Below, piece by piece: positions 16,332 to 23,800 of a stretch of 64,000 bases of DNA (its first letter is position 1; each line of letters starts with the position of its first letter). A program made the translations under genes and the position numbers. This DNA comes from Acidobacteriaceae bacterium (GTDB taxonomy: Bacteria; Acidobacteriota; Terriglobia; Bryobacterales; Bryobacteraceae). The stretch is taken from the NCBI GenBank assembly GCA_019240475.1, contig JAFAYI010000031.1:434001-498000 (forward strand). Direction: 5' to 3'. The notes below the pieces were generated by a model that was given only the letters and a program-made list of their open reading frames with translations, ran no database searches and had not been told where the DNA came from.

Positions 16332-16757
16332 TCAAGGCGTGCTGAGCCGTTGCGTCACTTGCGGTCCGCACAGCGAGTAGTGCCGCGCATTCCAGCTATA
16401 GATGGTCTCGGTCTTTGCCTTGATGGCGCAGTGCGCCAGCATAGCGTCGTAGATTCCGCCACCGACGATCCCGACAGCAGAAGACGCCTGCAGCGCGTCG
16501 GCGTATTCATCGCCGTTAAGGGCGATGATAGATAGCCGCTCCCGTATACTGCCGATGAAAAGCATGGCCTGCTCTCCACTGATACGGTGCTTGCCGGGCA
16601 TGCGTGTAAGGGTCGAGTAGACTTCGGCCAGACTATGCGCTGCGCAGCATCCAGTCGTTTTGTCGAATTGAATGAAGCGATCGAGGCTGGGCTTATGGTG
16701 GACGTGATCGCCGTAAAACACCGGCACTAGGACCGAGGTATCGAAGAAGCCCTTCAT
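16332..16757 (-). CDS. vapC: PIN-domain ribonuclease toxin (VapC-type)
   Basis: A 141-aa PIN domain with the expected acidic residues: FFDTSVLV near the start, SLAEVYSTLTRMP (conserved glutamate) and GGGIYDAMLAHCA (third aspartate). The last acidic position is replaced by the neutral context YSWNARHYSLC. It would cleave RNA in a Mg-dependent way when free of its antitoxin. Its ATG overlaps the stop of the upstream antitoxin by 4 bp, as in typical vapBC pairs. Confidence 0.85.
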   Translation of the reverse strand: MKGFFDTSVLVPVFYGDHVHHKPSLDRFIQFDKTTGCCAAHSLAEVYSTLTRMPGKHRISGEQAMLFIGSIRERLSIIALNGDEYADALQASSAVGIVGGGIYDAMLAHCAIKAKTETIYSWNARHYSLCGPQVTQRLSTP

Positions 16758-17029
16758 TCTCCGTTGCCGAGATTCGCCAAATCGCGCTCTTCCCGGATCT
16801 GCTGAAGCATTTCTTCGGTGGCCGAAGCTAGTAGGGGCTGCCCGGAGTGAAACACCCAGACTCCGTGCTCTTTGGTTAGCGGACCGGTCCCCCGAACCGG
16901 TCGAAGCGTGATCTGCTCACCGGCGCTTTCCATCTCCAACGCGTCGCCCGGTTCCAAATGCAACTGTTCTCTGAGGGGCTTAGGGATCACCACACGCCCG
17001 GCTTTATCCATGGTGAGACGCGTGTTCAT
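16754..17029 (-). CDS. vapB: AbrB-type antitoxin (VapB-type)
   Basis: The 91-aa product begins MNTRLTMDKAGRVVIPKPLR, a textbook swapped-hairpin AbrB/MazE DNA-binding domain. The C-terminal half (SATEEMLQQIREERD) would wrap the toxin. It directly precedes and overlaps the PIN gene. The promoter leaves almost no 5' leader, so autoregulation by AbrB binding at the start is likely. Confidence 0.88.
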   Translation of the reverse strand: MNTRLTMDKAGRVVIPKPLREQLHLEPGDALEMESAGEQITLRPVRGTGPLTKEHGVWVFHSGQPLLASATEEMLQQIREERDLANLGNGE

Positions 17030-17035
17030 TCTGGT

Positions 17036-17064
17036 ACAATACTATGGGTTGAACCATTAGTCAA
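17036..17064 (-). promoter_or_regulatory. vapBC promoter, near-leaderless
   Basis: On the minus strand TTGACT (17059-17064) and TATTGT (17036-17041) are 17 bp apart; the ATG (17029) follows six bases after the -10 box, so the start codon falls at or next to the transcription start. Confidence 0.6.
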
Positions 17065-17088
17065 TGCCATTTTGGGAAGCTGCGTTCA

Positions 17089-17829
17089 TTAGTCTGTTGC
17101 CGCAATGCCCACCAAGGCGTTTGCCGCTGGCATTTCGTCCCACGTTCGTCCTTCAAGTTCGCGGCCAGTTTTTCTCTTGAAAACGCCGCCCCATTGCTTG
17201 AAAAAGAACGCGACGCCTGCCTCCTGGCACTGGTCGCGAATGCTCGCTGCCCATTCGGCGTGCATTCGCCGCGCACCGGGTCCTGATTCTCCACCGACAA
17301 TGACCCAGTCGATGCCACGGAGGTTGAATTTGCCGAGTGGCCCAAGCAGTGGCTCAATCGAGAGGAACTTGATGTGAGCTTTCGTTCGTCGGAGGTGGTC
17401 GATTCGCCAAAGGTATTCCTCGTTTTCAACGCTCACGCCCATCCAGATGTGCGGCGCCCACGGGAGTTCGCCGGCTATTTCGCCCAGCCGTTCGGCCCGC
17501 TTGGTTAGTATCTGATACTGATGCCAGTTAGCCTCAGTCATCACGCGGAAAACCCGCTTAATGTAGTCGAGCGGAACCCGGTCGTGGAAGAGGTCGCTCA
17601 TGCTGTTTACGAAGATTCGCCGCGGGGTCTTCCAACGCAAAGGATCGTCAATCTTGGCGGGTACGAGGCGCAGGTCGAATCCTTGCTCGAACGGGTGTCC
17701 CTCTACGCCACGGAAGCGCTCTGCAAAACGTTGCGCGTAGCAGTGCTTACAACCGGGGCTAATTTTCGTGCAGCCGCGTACTGGATTCCAGGTCGCATCG
17801 GTCCATTCGATCTTTGAATGCTCTGCCAT
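17089..17829 (-). CDS. DUF5131 (phage Gp37/Gp68-like) three-Cys-motif protein
   Basis: Start chosen at MAEHSKIEWTDATWNPVRGC, giving 246 aa; the longer frame overlaps the upstream gene. The three-cysteine cluster C-x6-C-x2-C (GCTKISPGCKHCYA) and the following KTPRRIFVNSMSDLFHD, LGPLGKFNLRGIDWVIVGGE are characteristic of the DUF5131 family, which has a radical-SAM-like cluster motif. Such proteins co-occur with TcmP, encoded immediately upstream. The reaction is unknown. The gene appears intact although its partner is not. Confidence 0.82.
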   Translation of the reverse strand: MAEHSKIEWTDATWNPVRGCTKISPGCKHCYAQRFAERFRGVEGHPFEQGFDLRLVPAKIDDPLRWKTPRRIFVNSMSDLFHDRVPLDYIKRVFRVMTEANWHQYQILTKRAERLGEIAGELPWAPHIWMGVSVENEEYLWRIDHLRRTKAHIKFLSIEPLLGPLGKFNLRGIDWVIVGGESGPGARRMHAEWAASIRDQCQEAGVAFFFKQWGGVFKRKTGRELEGRTWDEMPAANALVGIAATD

Positions 17830-18215
17830 TACGGTTGGCCGTACTTGCGAAAGATGTAATTCACGATGTTCAGAGCCGCTGGTTTCTGGGAGGCGAAGTA
17901 CAGGTAATAGGTCACGGCGTTGTTCTTCGTTTTCATCGGCTCTGCTCGCGCCGGTTCCGTGTCGATGAAATGATACTCGCAAAACGGCGGAGCCGTGTTC
18001 AGGGCGATGAGGGGGCTGCCTTCGACCGTTTCGCCGGTCTTCTTCGAGAGGTGGTAGCCCGGTCCAGCATACGCGTCGACATAGATCCAGCTAAGGCGGT
18101 CAAGCTTGTTCCGCCGCGTCGCTTCCATGATTCTCGAGTAGGCCGCCGCATACTCGCGCACGATCGCCAGCTTGACTTCTGACCAGATGCCGATCTCGTC
18201 ATACTGGATGGCCAC
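17829..18215 (-). pseudogene. tcmP: Three-Cys-motif partner protein TcmP with a large internal deletion
   Basis: Residues 1-88 match the TcmP N-terminus (YDEIGIWSEVKLAIVREYAA, then WIYVDAYAGPG, and CEYHFIDTEP). Residues 93-128 match its C-terminus (TYYLYFASQKPAALNIVNYI, FRKYG). The family is usually about 350 aa or longer, so some 200 or more central residues are missing, with the junction around 17935-17951. The deletion kept the frame. The stop abuts the start of the DUF5131 gene, preserving the operon. The remaining protein is unlikely to have normal activity. Confidence 0.7.
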
Positions 18216-18403
18216 AACAGAACTGTATCAAAATGTTTCGGACGTTATGGACTCCGTTCCGCTGCACTGGGGTAACAAGTGGTACGGTCCCGGGCCGCAC
18301 GCCGAGGAAGCCGCCGAAACCGCGCAGGGGTTATATTAGGGCAGCCGGAGTTAAGGTCGAATCTAAGCGGATCAGGCGATGCCCATCGCGGCGCCTCCTT
18401 ACG

Positions 18404-18443
18404 TTCCTGTTGCTTTCCGACAGGAAAGGTGCTAGATTCCTGT
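18404..18443 (+). promoter_or_regulatory. Promoter and repeated TTCCTGT boxes upstream of padR
   Basis: TTCCTGT (18404-18410) and ACAGGAA (18420-18426) form an inverted repeat with a 9-base gap, and a third TTCCTGT lies at 18437-18443. A possible -35 TTGCTT (18410-18415) and -10 TAGATT (18433-18438) sit among them. The boxes are plausible PadR binding sites controlling the padR-permease operon. Confidence 0.45.
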
Positions 18444-18453
18444 TGGAAACCAA

Positions 18454-18810
18454 ATGGAACAACCGGAAGAAAAGATGGTCATTCCACTGGGCACGTTGGC
18501 GTTGATGGCGCTGCGAACCTTGGATTTGTTGGGACCATTGCACGGATATGGCATCGCGCGCCGGATTGAACAGATCAGTGGCGACCTTTTGGCGGTAGGC
18601 CAGGGAACCTTGTACCCGGTATTGCTCAAGTTAGAGCAGGAAGGCGCGGTTCAGTCGGAGTGGGGCGCTTCGGAAAACAACCGCAGAGCACGATTCTACC
18701 GGCTAACGCGGGCGGGACGCAGGCGTTTACAACAAGAGAGACAGGACTGGGACCAAACAACCGAGATTGTGGCCCGTTTTTTCAGAGTCAAGGCGGAAGA
18801 ACTTCAATGA
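18454..18810 (+). CDS. PadR-family transcriptional regulator
   Basis: The 118-aa product has the PadR winged helix: LMALRTLDLLGPLHGYGIAR, VGQGTLYPVLLKLEQEGAVQ, and RARFYRLTRAGRRRL. It overlaps the permease gene by 4 bp (ATGA). In Acidobacteria PadR genes very often precede ADOP permeases and presumably repress them in response to an unknown signal. Confidence 0.93.
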   Translation: MEQPEEKMVIPLGTLALMALRTLDLLGPLHGYGIARRIEQISGDLLAVGQGTLYPVLLKLEQEGAVQSEWGASENNRRARFYRLTRAGRRRLQQERQDWDQTTEIVARFFRVKAEELQ

Positions 18811-21449
18811 AAGCTGCGAAGCGATTCCTGGCGCGGTTAGGATCTTACGGCACACGGACGCGCGATGAAGAGCGCTTGCGGGAGGAGATCGAGGAACACC
18901 TGAAGTTACAAACCGAGCAGAATGCGCGCGCCGGATTGTCGCCAGCAGAGGCGCGCCGGCAAGCGACAGTAAGGTTCGGCGCAGTAGAGGCGATCAAGGA
19001 AGAGTATCGGGATGGCAGGCGCCTGCCGTTACTGGAAACCTTATTTCACAATACGCGTTACGGGTTTCGGCAATTGCGCAAGAAACCCGGATTGACCGCA
19101 ACGGTGCTGGTTACTCTAGCTCTCGGGATCGGAGCGAACACCGCCATCTTTACCGTGGATTACGCGACGTTACTCGCACCGCTTCCGTATCCAGATGCGG
19201 GTCAACTGGTGATGGTGTGGTCTACCATTCGCGGCGGCCGCAACGCAGTTTCGACAGCAGACTTCCTGGATTGGAAACGCGAGAGCAGGGTTTTTCAGGA
19301 TCTCAATGCGCAGACGGAGAGCTCGTTCAATATCGCTACTCGCGCGCAACCGGAGAACGTAGAGGGGCGAGTTACAACTCCCGGCCTTTACCGCATGCTC
19401 GGGTATCCTTTTTTTCTGGGCCGCGATTTCCTACCCGAAGAAGGACAGCCGCTGAATGACCATGTCGTCATCCTCACGCACAAATTTTGGCAACGGCTCG
19501 GCAGTAATCCTCATGTTCTAGGCGCCACGCTTCGCATCAATAGTGAGCCTTACACCGTGGTTGGAGTATTTGCGCCGGGTTTGACGGATCGCGGCCAAGG
19601 GGAGTTCTCGGTTCCGCTGGCATTCCGGCGCGAGCAACTGAATCGCGATACCCGGTGGCTCGATGTGATGGGCAGGCTCAAACCGGGAGTTGGCATCAAA
19701 CAGGCACAAAGCGATATGTACGGGGTTACCAAACGCTTGGCCGGCAGTTATCCAACTACCAACAAGGGCTGGGGCGTATCGGTAGAACCTCTGAAGAACG
19801 ACTTTATTCCCGCCAGTCGAATTACAACGCTATGGCTGCTTTTGGGAGCAATCGCTTTCGTGTTGTTGATTGCTTGCGTGAACGTCGCGAACTTGCTGCT
19901 GGCCAGGAGCCTCGTGCTGCAGCGCGAAATGGCAATACGCAGCGCGCTAGGAGCAAAATCGGGAACGATCTTCGGGCAACGATTGACCGAGAGCTTGCTT
20001 CTGTCGCTGGCAGGAGGCGCGCTTGGCGTCGGCTGCGGATACGCGATGCTGCAGGGGCTGATTGCTGTCACGCCTCCCAACACGTTGCCTAGCGAAGCCG
20101 ACTTGCGCCTGAACTGGCCGGTTCTCCTGTTCACAATCGCCGCGACTACATTGGCCGGGCTGCTATCCGGTTGTGCTCCCGCCTGGTATGCGTCGCGCGT
20201 TGACGCAGCGGACGCGCTGAAGGAAGGCGGCCGCTCGGGCGCGGGGCCGCACCGTTTGCGCCGTTTGCTGGTCGTTATGGAATTCGCCCTGGCATTGCCG
20301 CTGCTCGCAGGGGCCGGCTTAGCCATACACAGCTTCTGGAACCTGATGAATGTCGACCTCGGCGTTCGCACGGATCATACGCTTACTTTCTTTTTGGATG
20401 CGCCCGATGCGCGGCCATCCACTCCCCCGTCGACGACCGCTTATTACCGAAAGATGCTGGACGGTATCGCAGCCGTTCCAGGCGTGTCGCACGTTTCGGT
20501 CGAGACCGGGACTCCGCTGTTGGGAACCGGCTTCCATCCGCACTTTTTCATCGTTGGGGAACCTGGATACCTCGATCCGTCGCTTCGACCCTGGGTCGGT
20601 GTCAGGGCGATAACGCCTGGGTATTTTGCGACGTTTGGAATCCGATTGATCGAAGGCCGCGCGTTTACCGATCGGGACACTTTCACCAGCACGAAGGTCG
20701 CGATAGTCAACCAGTATTTCGCGGATCGATTTCTTAGAGGGAAGAATCCGCTACAAATGCGCGTCTCGATACCGCAGCTATTGGCGGGGCCCGTGAGAGT
20801 GGGCGAACCGGTCCAATGGCAGATAGTAGGCGTGTTTCACAATGTACGGAGCAGGGGCCTTCGGGAGGATGACGCTGAGATCTGCATTCCGTTTTGGCAG
20901 GCTCCTTGGCCGAGCGCGGGAGTGGGCGTCAGGATGTCGGGCAACCCAATGGCCGCGCTCGACAGCATCGCGAGAGCCGTGCATGCCGTGGATCCGGAAG
21001 TCGCGGTGGCGAATCCGCGCACGATGGCGCAGGTGCGCGACGATGTTCTGGCGAGCGACAGATTCAACATGATTCTGTTCCTCAGTTTCGCGGCGATAGG
21101 GCTGGTGCTTGCGGGAGTGGGCATTTACGGGGTCATGGCGTTTTCCGTAGCCCAGCGCTCGCACGAGATCGCAATGCGAATGGCGCTGGGCGCGACGCGC
21201 AATCGGGTGCTCAAGCTGGTGCTCGAAGAAGGCGCGCGGCTGGCTTGTTGCGGGTCGGGTCTGGGGTTGATTGGCGCTTATTTGGTGGGGCGGGCGATGC
21301 AAAGCACACTGTTCGGCGTTGGCTCGCTCGATTACTCGGCGCTTACGATCGTAGGGCTCATTCTTCTGGCTACCGCCTTGGTTGCTTGTTACCTGCCGGG
21401 GCGGCGCGCCGCGTCGCTAGAACCGATGCAGGCGCTGAGGAGAGAATGA
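18807..21449 (+). CDS. Acidobacterial duplicated orphan permease (ADOP, MacB/FtsX type)
   Basis: Start at ATG 18807, overlapping padR, gives 880 aa. A short cytoplasmic head (EERLREEIEEHLKLQTEQ) typical of ADOP proteins is followed by two FtsX-like permease halves. The first has helices near GLTATVLVTLALGIGANTAI and ITTLWLLLGAIAFVLLIACV; the second has MILFLSFAAIGLVLAGVGIY and ALTIVGLILLATALVACYLP. MacB-like periplasmic domains lie between. No ATPase is encoded beside it, as expected for the orphan class. Transport of a lipid, peptide or antibiotic is inferred from the MacB relationship. Confidence 0.9.
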   Translation: MKAAKRFLARLGSYGTRTRDEERLREEIEEHLKLQTEQNARAGLSPAEARRQATVRFGAVEAIKEEYRDGRRLPLLETLFHNTRYGFRQLRKKPGLTATVLVTLALGIGANTAIFTVDYATLLAPLPYPDAGQLVMVWSTIRGGRNAVSTADFLDWKRESRVFQDLNAQTESSFNIATRAQPENVEGRVTTPGLYRMLGYPFFLGRDFLPEEGQPLNDHVVILTHKFWQRLGSNPHVLGATLRINSEPYTVVGVFAPGLTDRGQGEFSVPLAFRREQLNRDTRWLDVMGRLKPGVGIKQAQSDMYGVTKRLAGSYPTTNKGWGVSVEPLKNDFIPASRITTLWLLLGAIAFVLLIACVNVANLLLARSLVLQREMAIRSALGAKSGTIFGQRLTESLLLSLAGGALGVGCGYAMLQGLIAVTPPNTLPSEADLRLNWPVLLFTIAATTLAGLLSGCAPAWYASRVDAADALKEGGRSGAGPHRLRRLLVVMEFALALPLLAGAGLAIHSFWNLMNVDLGVRTDHTLTFFLDAPDARPSTPPSTTAYYRKMLDGIAAVPGVSHVSVETGTPLLGTGFHPHFFIVGEPGYLDPSLRPWVGVRAITPGYFATFGIRLIEGRAFTDRDTFTSTKVAIVNQYFADRFLRGKNPLQMRVSIPQLLAGPVRVGEPVQWQIVGVFHNVRSRGLREDDAEICIPFWQAPWPSAGVGVRMSGNPMAALDSIARAVHAVDPEVAVANPRTMAQVRDDVLASDRFNMILFLSFAAIGLVLAGVGIYGVMAFSVAQRSHEIAMRMALGATRNRVLKLVLEEGARLACCGSGLGLIGAYLVGRAMQSTLFGVGSLDYSALTIVGLILLATALVACYLPGRRAASLEPMQALRRE

Positions 21450-21474
21450 AGCGCCGCGCAGGGTCCGACCGACC

Positions 21475-22017
21475 TCAACTTTTCACGCCTTTGTCCGGAT
21501 CCCACGCGCCTTGCAGCTTGCGCACGTACACAATCTGACCGACGTGATACGCGTTATGGGCGCAGATGTTGCCGATGGTGTTCGCCCACTTGGCGAGCTG
21601 CTGGTCGTCAGCCGTTTCGACAAGTTTCTCAAAGCCGGTCATGACCTCATCGAGTTGATTGACGACGTCGGCCCACTGCTTTTGGTCGAAGTGGTCGAAG
21701 GTTTCCTTATTGTCACCGGTAAACTTGTCATTCTTGATGCCTCGAAGGTTATTTAGATTGCGCCGGTTCCAGAACAGCAAATGGTAAGCGAGTTGCCCTG
21801 CTGAATGGCCGCCGCGAGGAGGCTGCCAGTTGGCCTGTTCGGCCGTTAGCCCCTCGACGGCGGTGTTGATCGGGACGAACCATTCGGCGTGATTGTGAGT
21901 GGCGCGCAATTCGTGCAGGAGCAGGCTGCGTAATGTAGCGGGCTCGGGCTGAGCCTGAGCGGATAGCGGAAGTGTTGGCGCGATGAGCAGCAGAAGAAGG
22001 GCGAGGCGTGTTTTCAA
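21475..22017 (-). CDS. DinB-superfamily protein with signal peptide
   Basis: TTG at 22017 with AAGGAG seven bases upstream yields MKTRLALLLLLIAPTLPLSA, a clear Sec signal. The mature part is a four-helix DinB/YfiT-like bundle with conserved histidines (ELRATHNHAEWF, GGHSAGQLAYHLLFWNRRN, CAHNAYHVGQI) that can bind a metal. DinB-fold enzymes include thiol-dependent transferases; an exported form is common in Acidobacteria but of unknown substrate. The longer frame starting at 22044 has no ribosome site. Confidence 0.8.
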   Translation of the reverse strand: MKTRLALLLLLIAPTLPLSAQAQPEPATLRSLLLHELRATHNHAEWFVPINTAVEGLTAEQANWQPPRGGHSAGQLAYHLLFWNRRNLNNLRGIKNDKFTGDNKETFDHFDQKQWADVVNQLDEVMTGFEKLVETADDQQLAKWANTIGNICAHNAYHVGQIVYVRKLQGAWDPDKGVKS

Positions 22018-22321
22018 ACGAGTTCTCCTTGCAGGAAGCGGCACTCGACATCATAGCCGAACCTGGGTGCGGCGGGGTCAGAAACTGCGTGGTAGCGCAG
22101 CGCCGCAGCTAAACGCACAGTGCTTTAAGGAATGTCGCGCTTGTAGCTTCGCGCTGCTCTTCCCGAAAAATGAGTGAGTCTCGCCATTTATGGACCCATG
22201 CAGCCGCCCGAGCACTTCCAAGATCACCTCGAGCAGCTTGATCGCTTGATGGAAAGACTAGGTCCGTTTTCCGTGCCGGGTGCTATCCTCGTGTCGCGCA
22301 AAATTGGGAGCTAAACCCATT

Positions 22322-22894
22322 ATGTTTATTCCACGCGGGAAGAGTTCGTGGGCAAGGGCGACGGGTTTTGTATATCTGATGTACTTCTTGATGGCGGTTG
22401 CGGGGCAGGCTTTGCTCAGTAGGGGTTTAGTCCGCCCGGGAAAGGGGGTCAATGTTATCTCGGTATTGCTCTACATAGTGCTCGGGATTCTCCTTTATCG
22501 GCTTCTTCGGCCAGCGGGCAGTATGCTTTCGCTGGTTGCAGCCTTGTTCAATTTTGCAGGAAGCGCTGCGACGCTGATGCCGTACTTCCGTTACAGCAAG
22601 GGACGCGTCAATCCACTGCTCTTCTTCGGAATGTACTGCTTGCTGATCGGCTTCCTGATTCTTCGTTCGTCGTTCCTGCCGCACATACTCGGAGTGTTGA
22701 ATGCAGCAGCAGGGATTGGCTGGTTTATATCTCTTGCTCCACTGCATATTCACTTCTTGACCGTCTTCGTTGAGATTTTCGGCTTCATTGCGGAGGCGGC
22801 GCTAATGCTGTGGCTGCTCGTCAAAGGAGTGGAAGAGCAGAGATGGGCGTCAGTTGCGCGTTATCCAGAAGATGAAGGTCTCGAAATACAATAG
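22322..22894 (+). CDS. DUF4386-like membrane protein
   Basis: The 190-aa product (ATG 22322) has six hydrophobic helices. Features such as ARATGFVYLMYFLMAVAGQA, FGMYCLLIGFLILRSSFLPH and ILGVLNAAAGIGWFI recall DUF4386 proteins, whose conserved core includes GxxYL at the start and HxxLG-type turns. Its function is unknown. The region 22018-22321 before it holds no recognisable gene. Confidence 0.75.
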   Translation: MFIPRGKSSWARATGFVYLMYFLMAVAGQALLSRGLVRPGKGVNVISVLLYIVLGILLYRLLRPAGSMLSLVAALFNFAGSAATLMPYFRYSKGRVNPLLFFGMYCLLIGFLILRSSFLPHILGVLNAAAGIGWFISLAPLHIHFLTVFVEIFGFIAEAALMLWLLVKGVEEQRWASVARYPEDEGLEIQ

Positions 22895-22900
22895 AGCGGA

Positions 22901-23308
22901 ATGATTGCTGCGCTGCCGCCGGAAATGTTGCTCGGCGCAACGCTTCGGGAAAACGAATACGGTTGGAACCTATCAGCATTCCCCGCCGCGCTTGCCGCCG
23001 CTCAGAGGTTTGATCTCGCTTGTTTGGGAGGACAGATTGAATTCCGCGTCGATGGGTCAATTGCGGAGGCGTATTGGTGCAACGCGGATTCGTCAGAACG
23101 CATTCCCGAAGAACCTTGGCGCGAGTACGTGAAGCGCTCCTGCAAAGAAGTCTCAGACAAGTTCACAGAACTAGTGAGAGGGCTCGATGTGCCGAAGCTC
23201 TTAGCCGAATGGCCAAGGCTGTCCGCGCTTCTGCAGGGCCGTGATCCAGAGGCTCTGGTCGTTTTCGTCGCCTACTTCGTAACCGAGCAGGAGTACGTTG
23301 CCCTCTGA
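22901..23308 (+). CDS. Hypothetical 135-aa cytosolic protein
   Basis: Begins MIAALPPEMLLGATLRENEY and has a soluble, mixed alpha/beta look with an aromatic core (GWNLSAFPAALAAAQRFDLA, GQIEFRVDGSIAEAYW). No family was recognised with certainty; the pattern resembles small immunity-like hypotheticals, which is only a guess. It lies 6 bp after the DUF4386-like gene and is probably co-transcribed with it. Confidence 0.55.
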   Translation: MIAALPPEMLLGATLRENEYGWNLSAFPAALAAAQRFDLACLGGQIEFRVDGSIAEAYWCNADSSERIPEEPWREYVKRSCKEVSDKFTELVRGLDVPKLLAEWPRLSALLQGRDPEALVVFVAYFVTEQEYVAL

Positions 23309-23374
23309 CCAGGCGTGTTAGTCGCGACGGTCGCCGAGGAGATAGTAGCCCGCAGCGCCGTAGTATCGATATAC

Positions 23375-23797
23375 ATGCCCTTTCGCTTCGAAACCCGCAT
23401 CCGATTCATCGATACAGACGCAAGCGGCCGCATCCACTACACCGCCATGTTCCGCTACTTCGAATCGGCCGAAATCGAATTCCTGCGCACGCTGGGCATC
23501 AGTTATAGTTCGCGCGCCGGCTACAACCTGCCTCGCGTCCATGTCGAATGCGACTTCCTGCGCGTCATCGGGCACGACGATCTTATTACCATCGAAGTAT
23601 CTTTGACGAAGCTCGGCCGCTCCTCGATTCGCTTCGAATTCCGGACCATCAAAGCCGGCGAGGTGGCCGCCCGAGGCGTGGTCGTCGTCGCTTGCGCCGA
23701 TTCGCAAACCATGCGCGCCGTCCCCATGCCCGACGAACTGCGCGCGAAACTGGCCCCAGTGCTCGAAACAGAAGAGACCCAAGAACAAGGAGAATAA
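23375..23797 (+). CDS. Acyl-CoA thioesterase (4-hydroxybenzoyl-CoA thioesterase family)
   Basis: The 140-aa hot-dog-fold protein starts MPFRFETRIRFIDTDASGRI; the catalytic aspartate is in DTDASGRIHYTAMFRYFE. LPRVHVECDFLRVIGHDDLI and the final strand RGVVVVACAD complete the fold. It heads the acyl-CoA operon and would hydrolyse an acyl-CoA related to the substrates of the dehydrogenase and ligase that follow. Confidence 0.88.
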   Translation: MPFRFETRIRFIDTDASGRIHYTAMFRYFESAEIEFLRTLGISYSSRAGYNLPRVHVECDFLRVIGHDDLITIEVSLTKLGRSSIRFEFRTIKAGEVAARGVVVVACADSQTMRAVPMPDELRAKLAPVLETEETQEQGE

Positions 23798-23800
23798 GCC

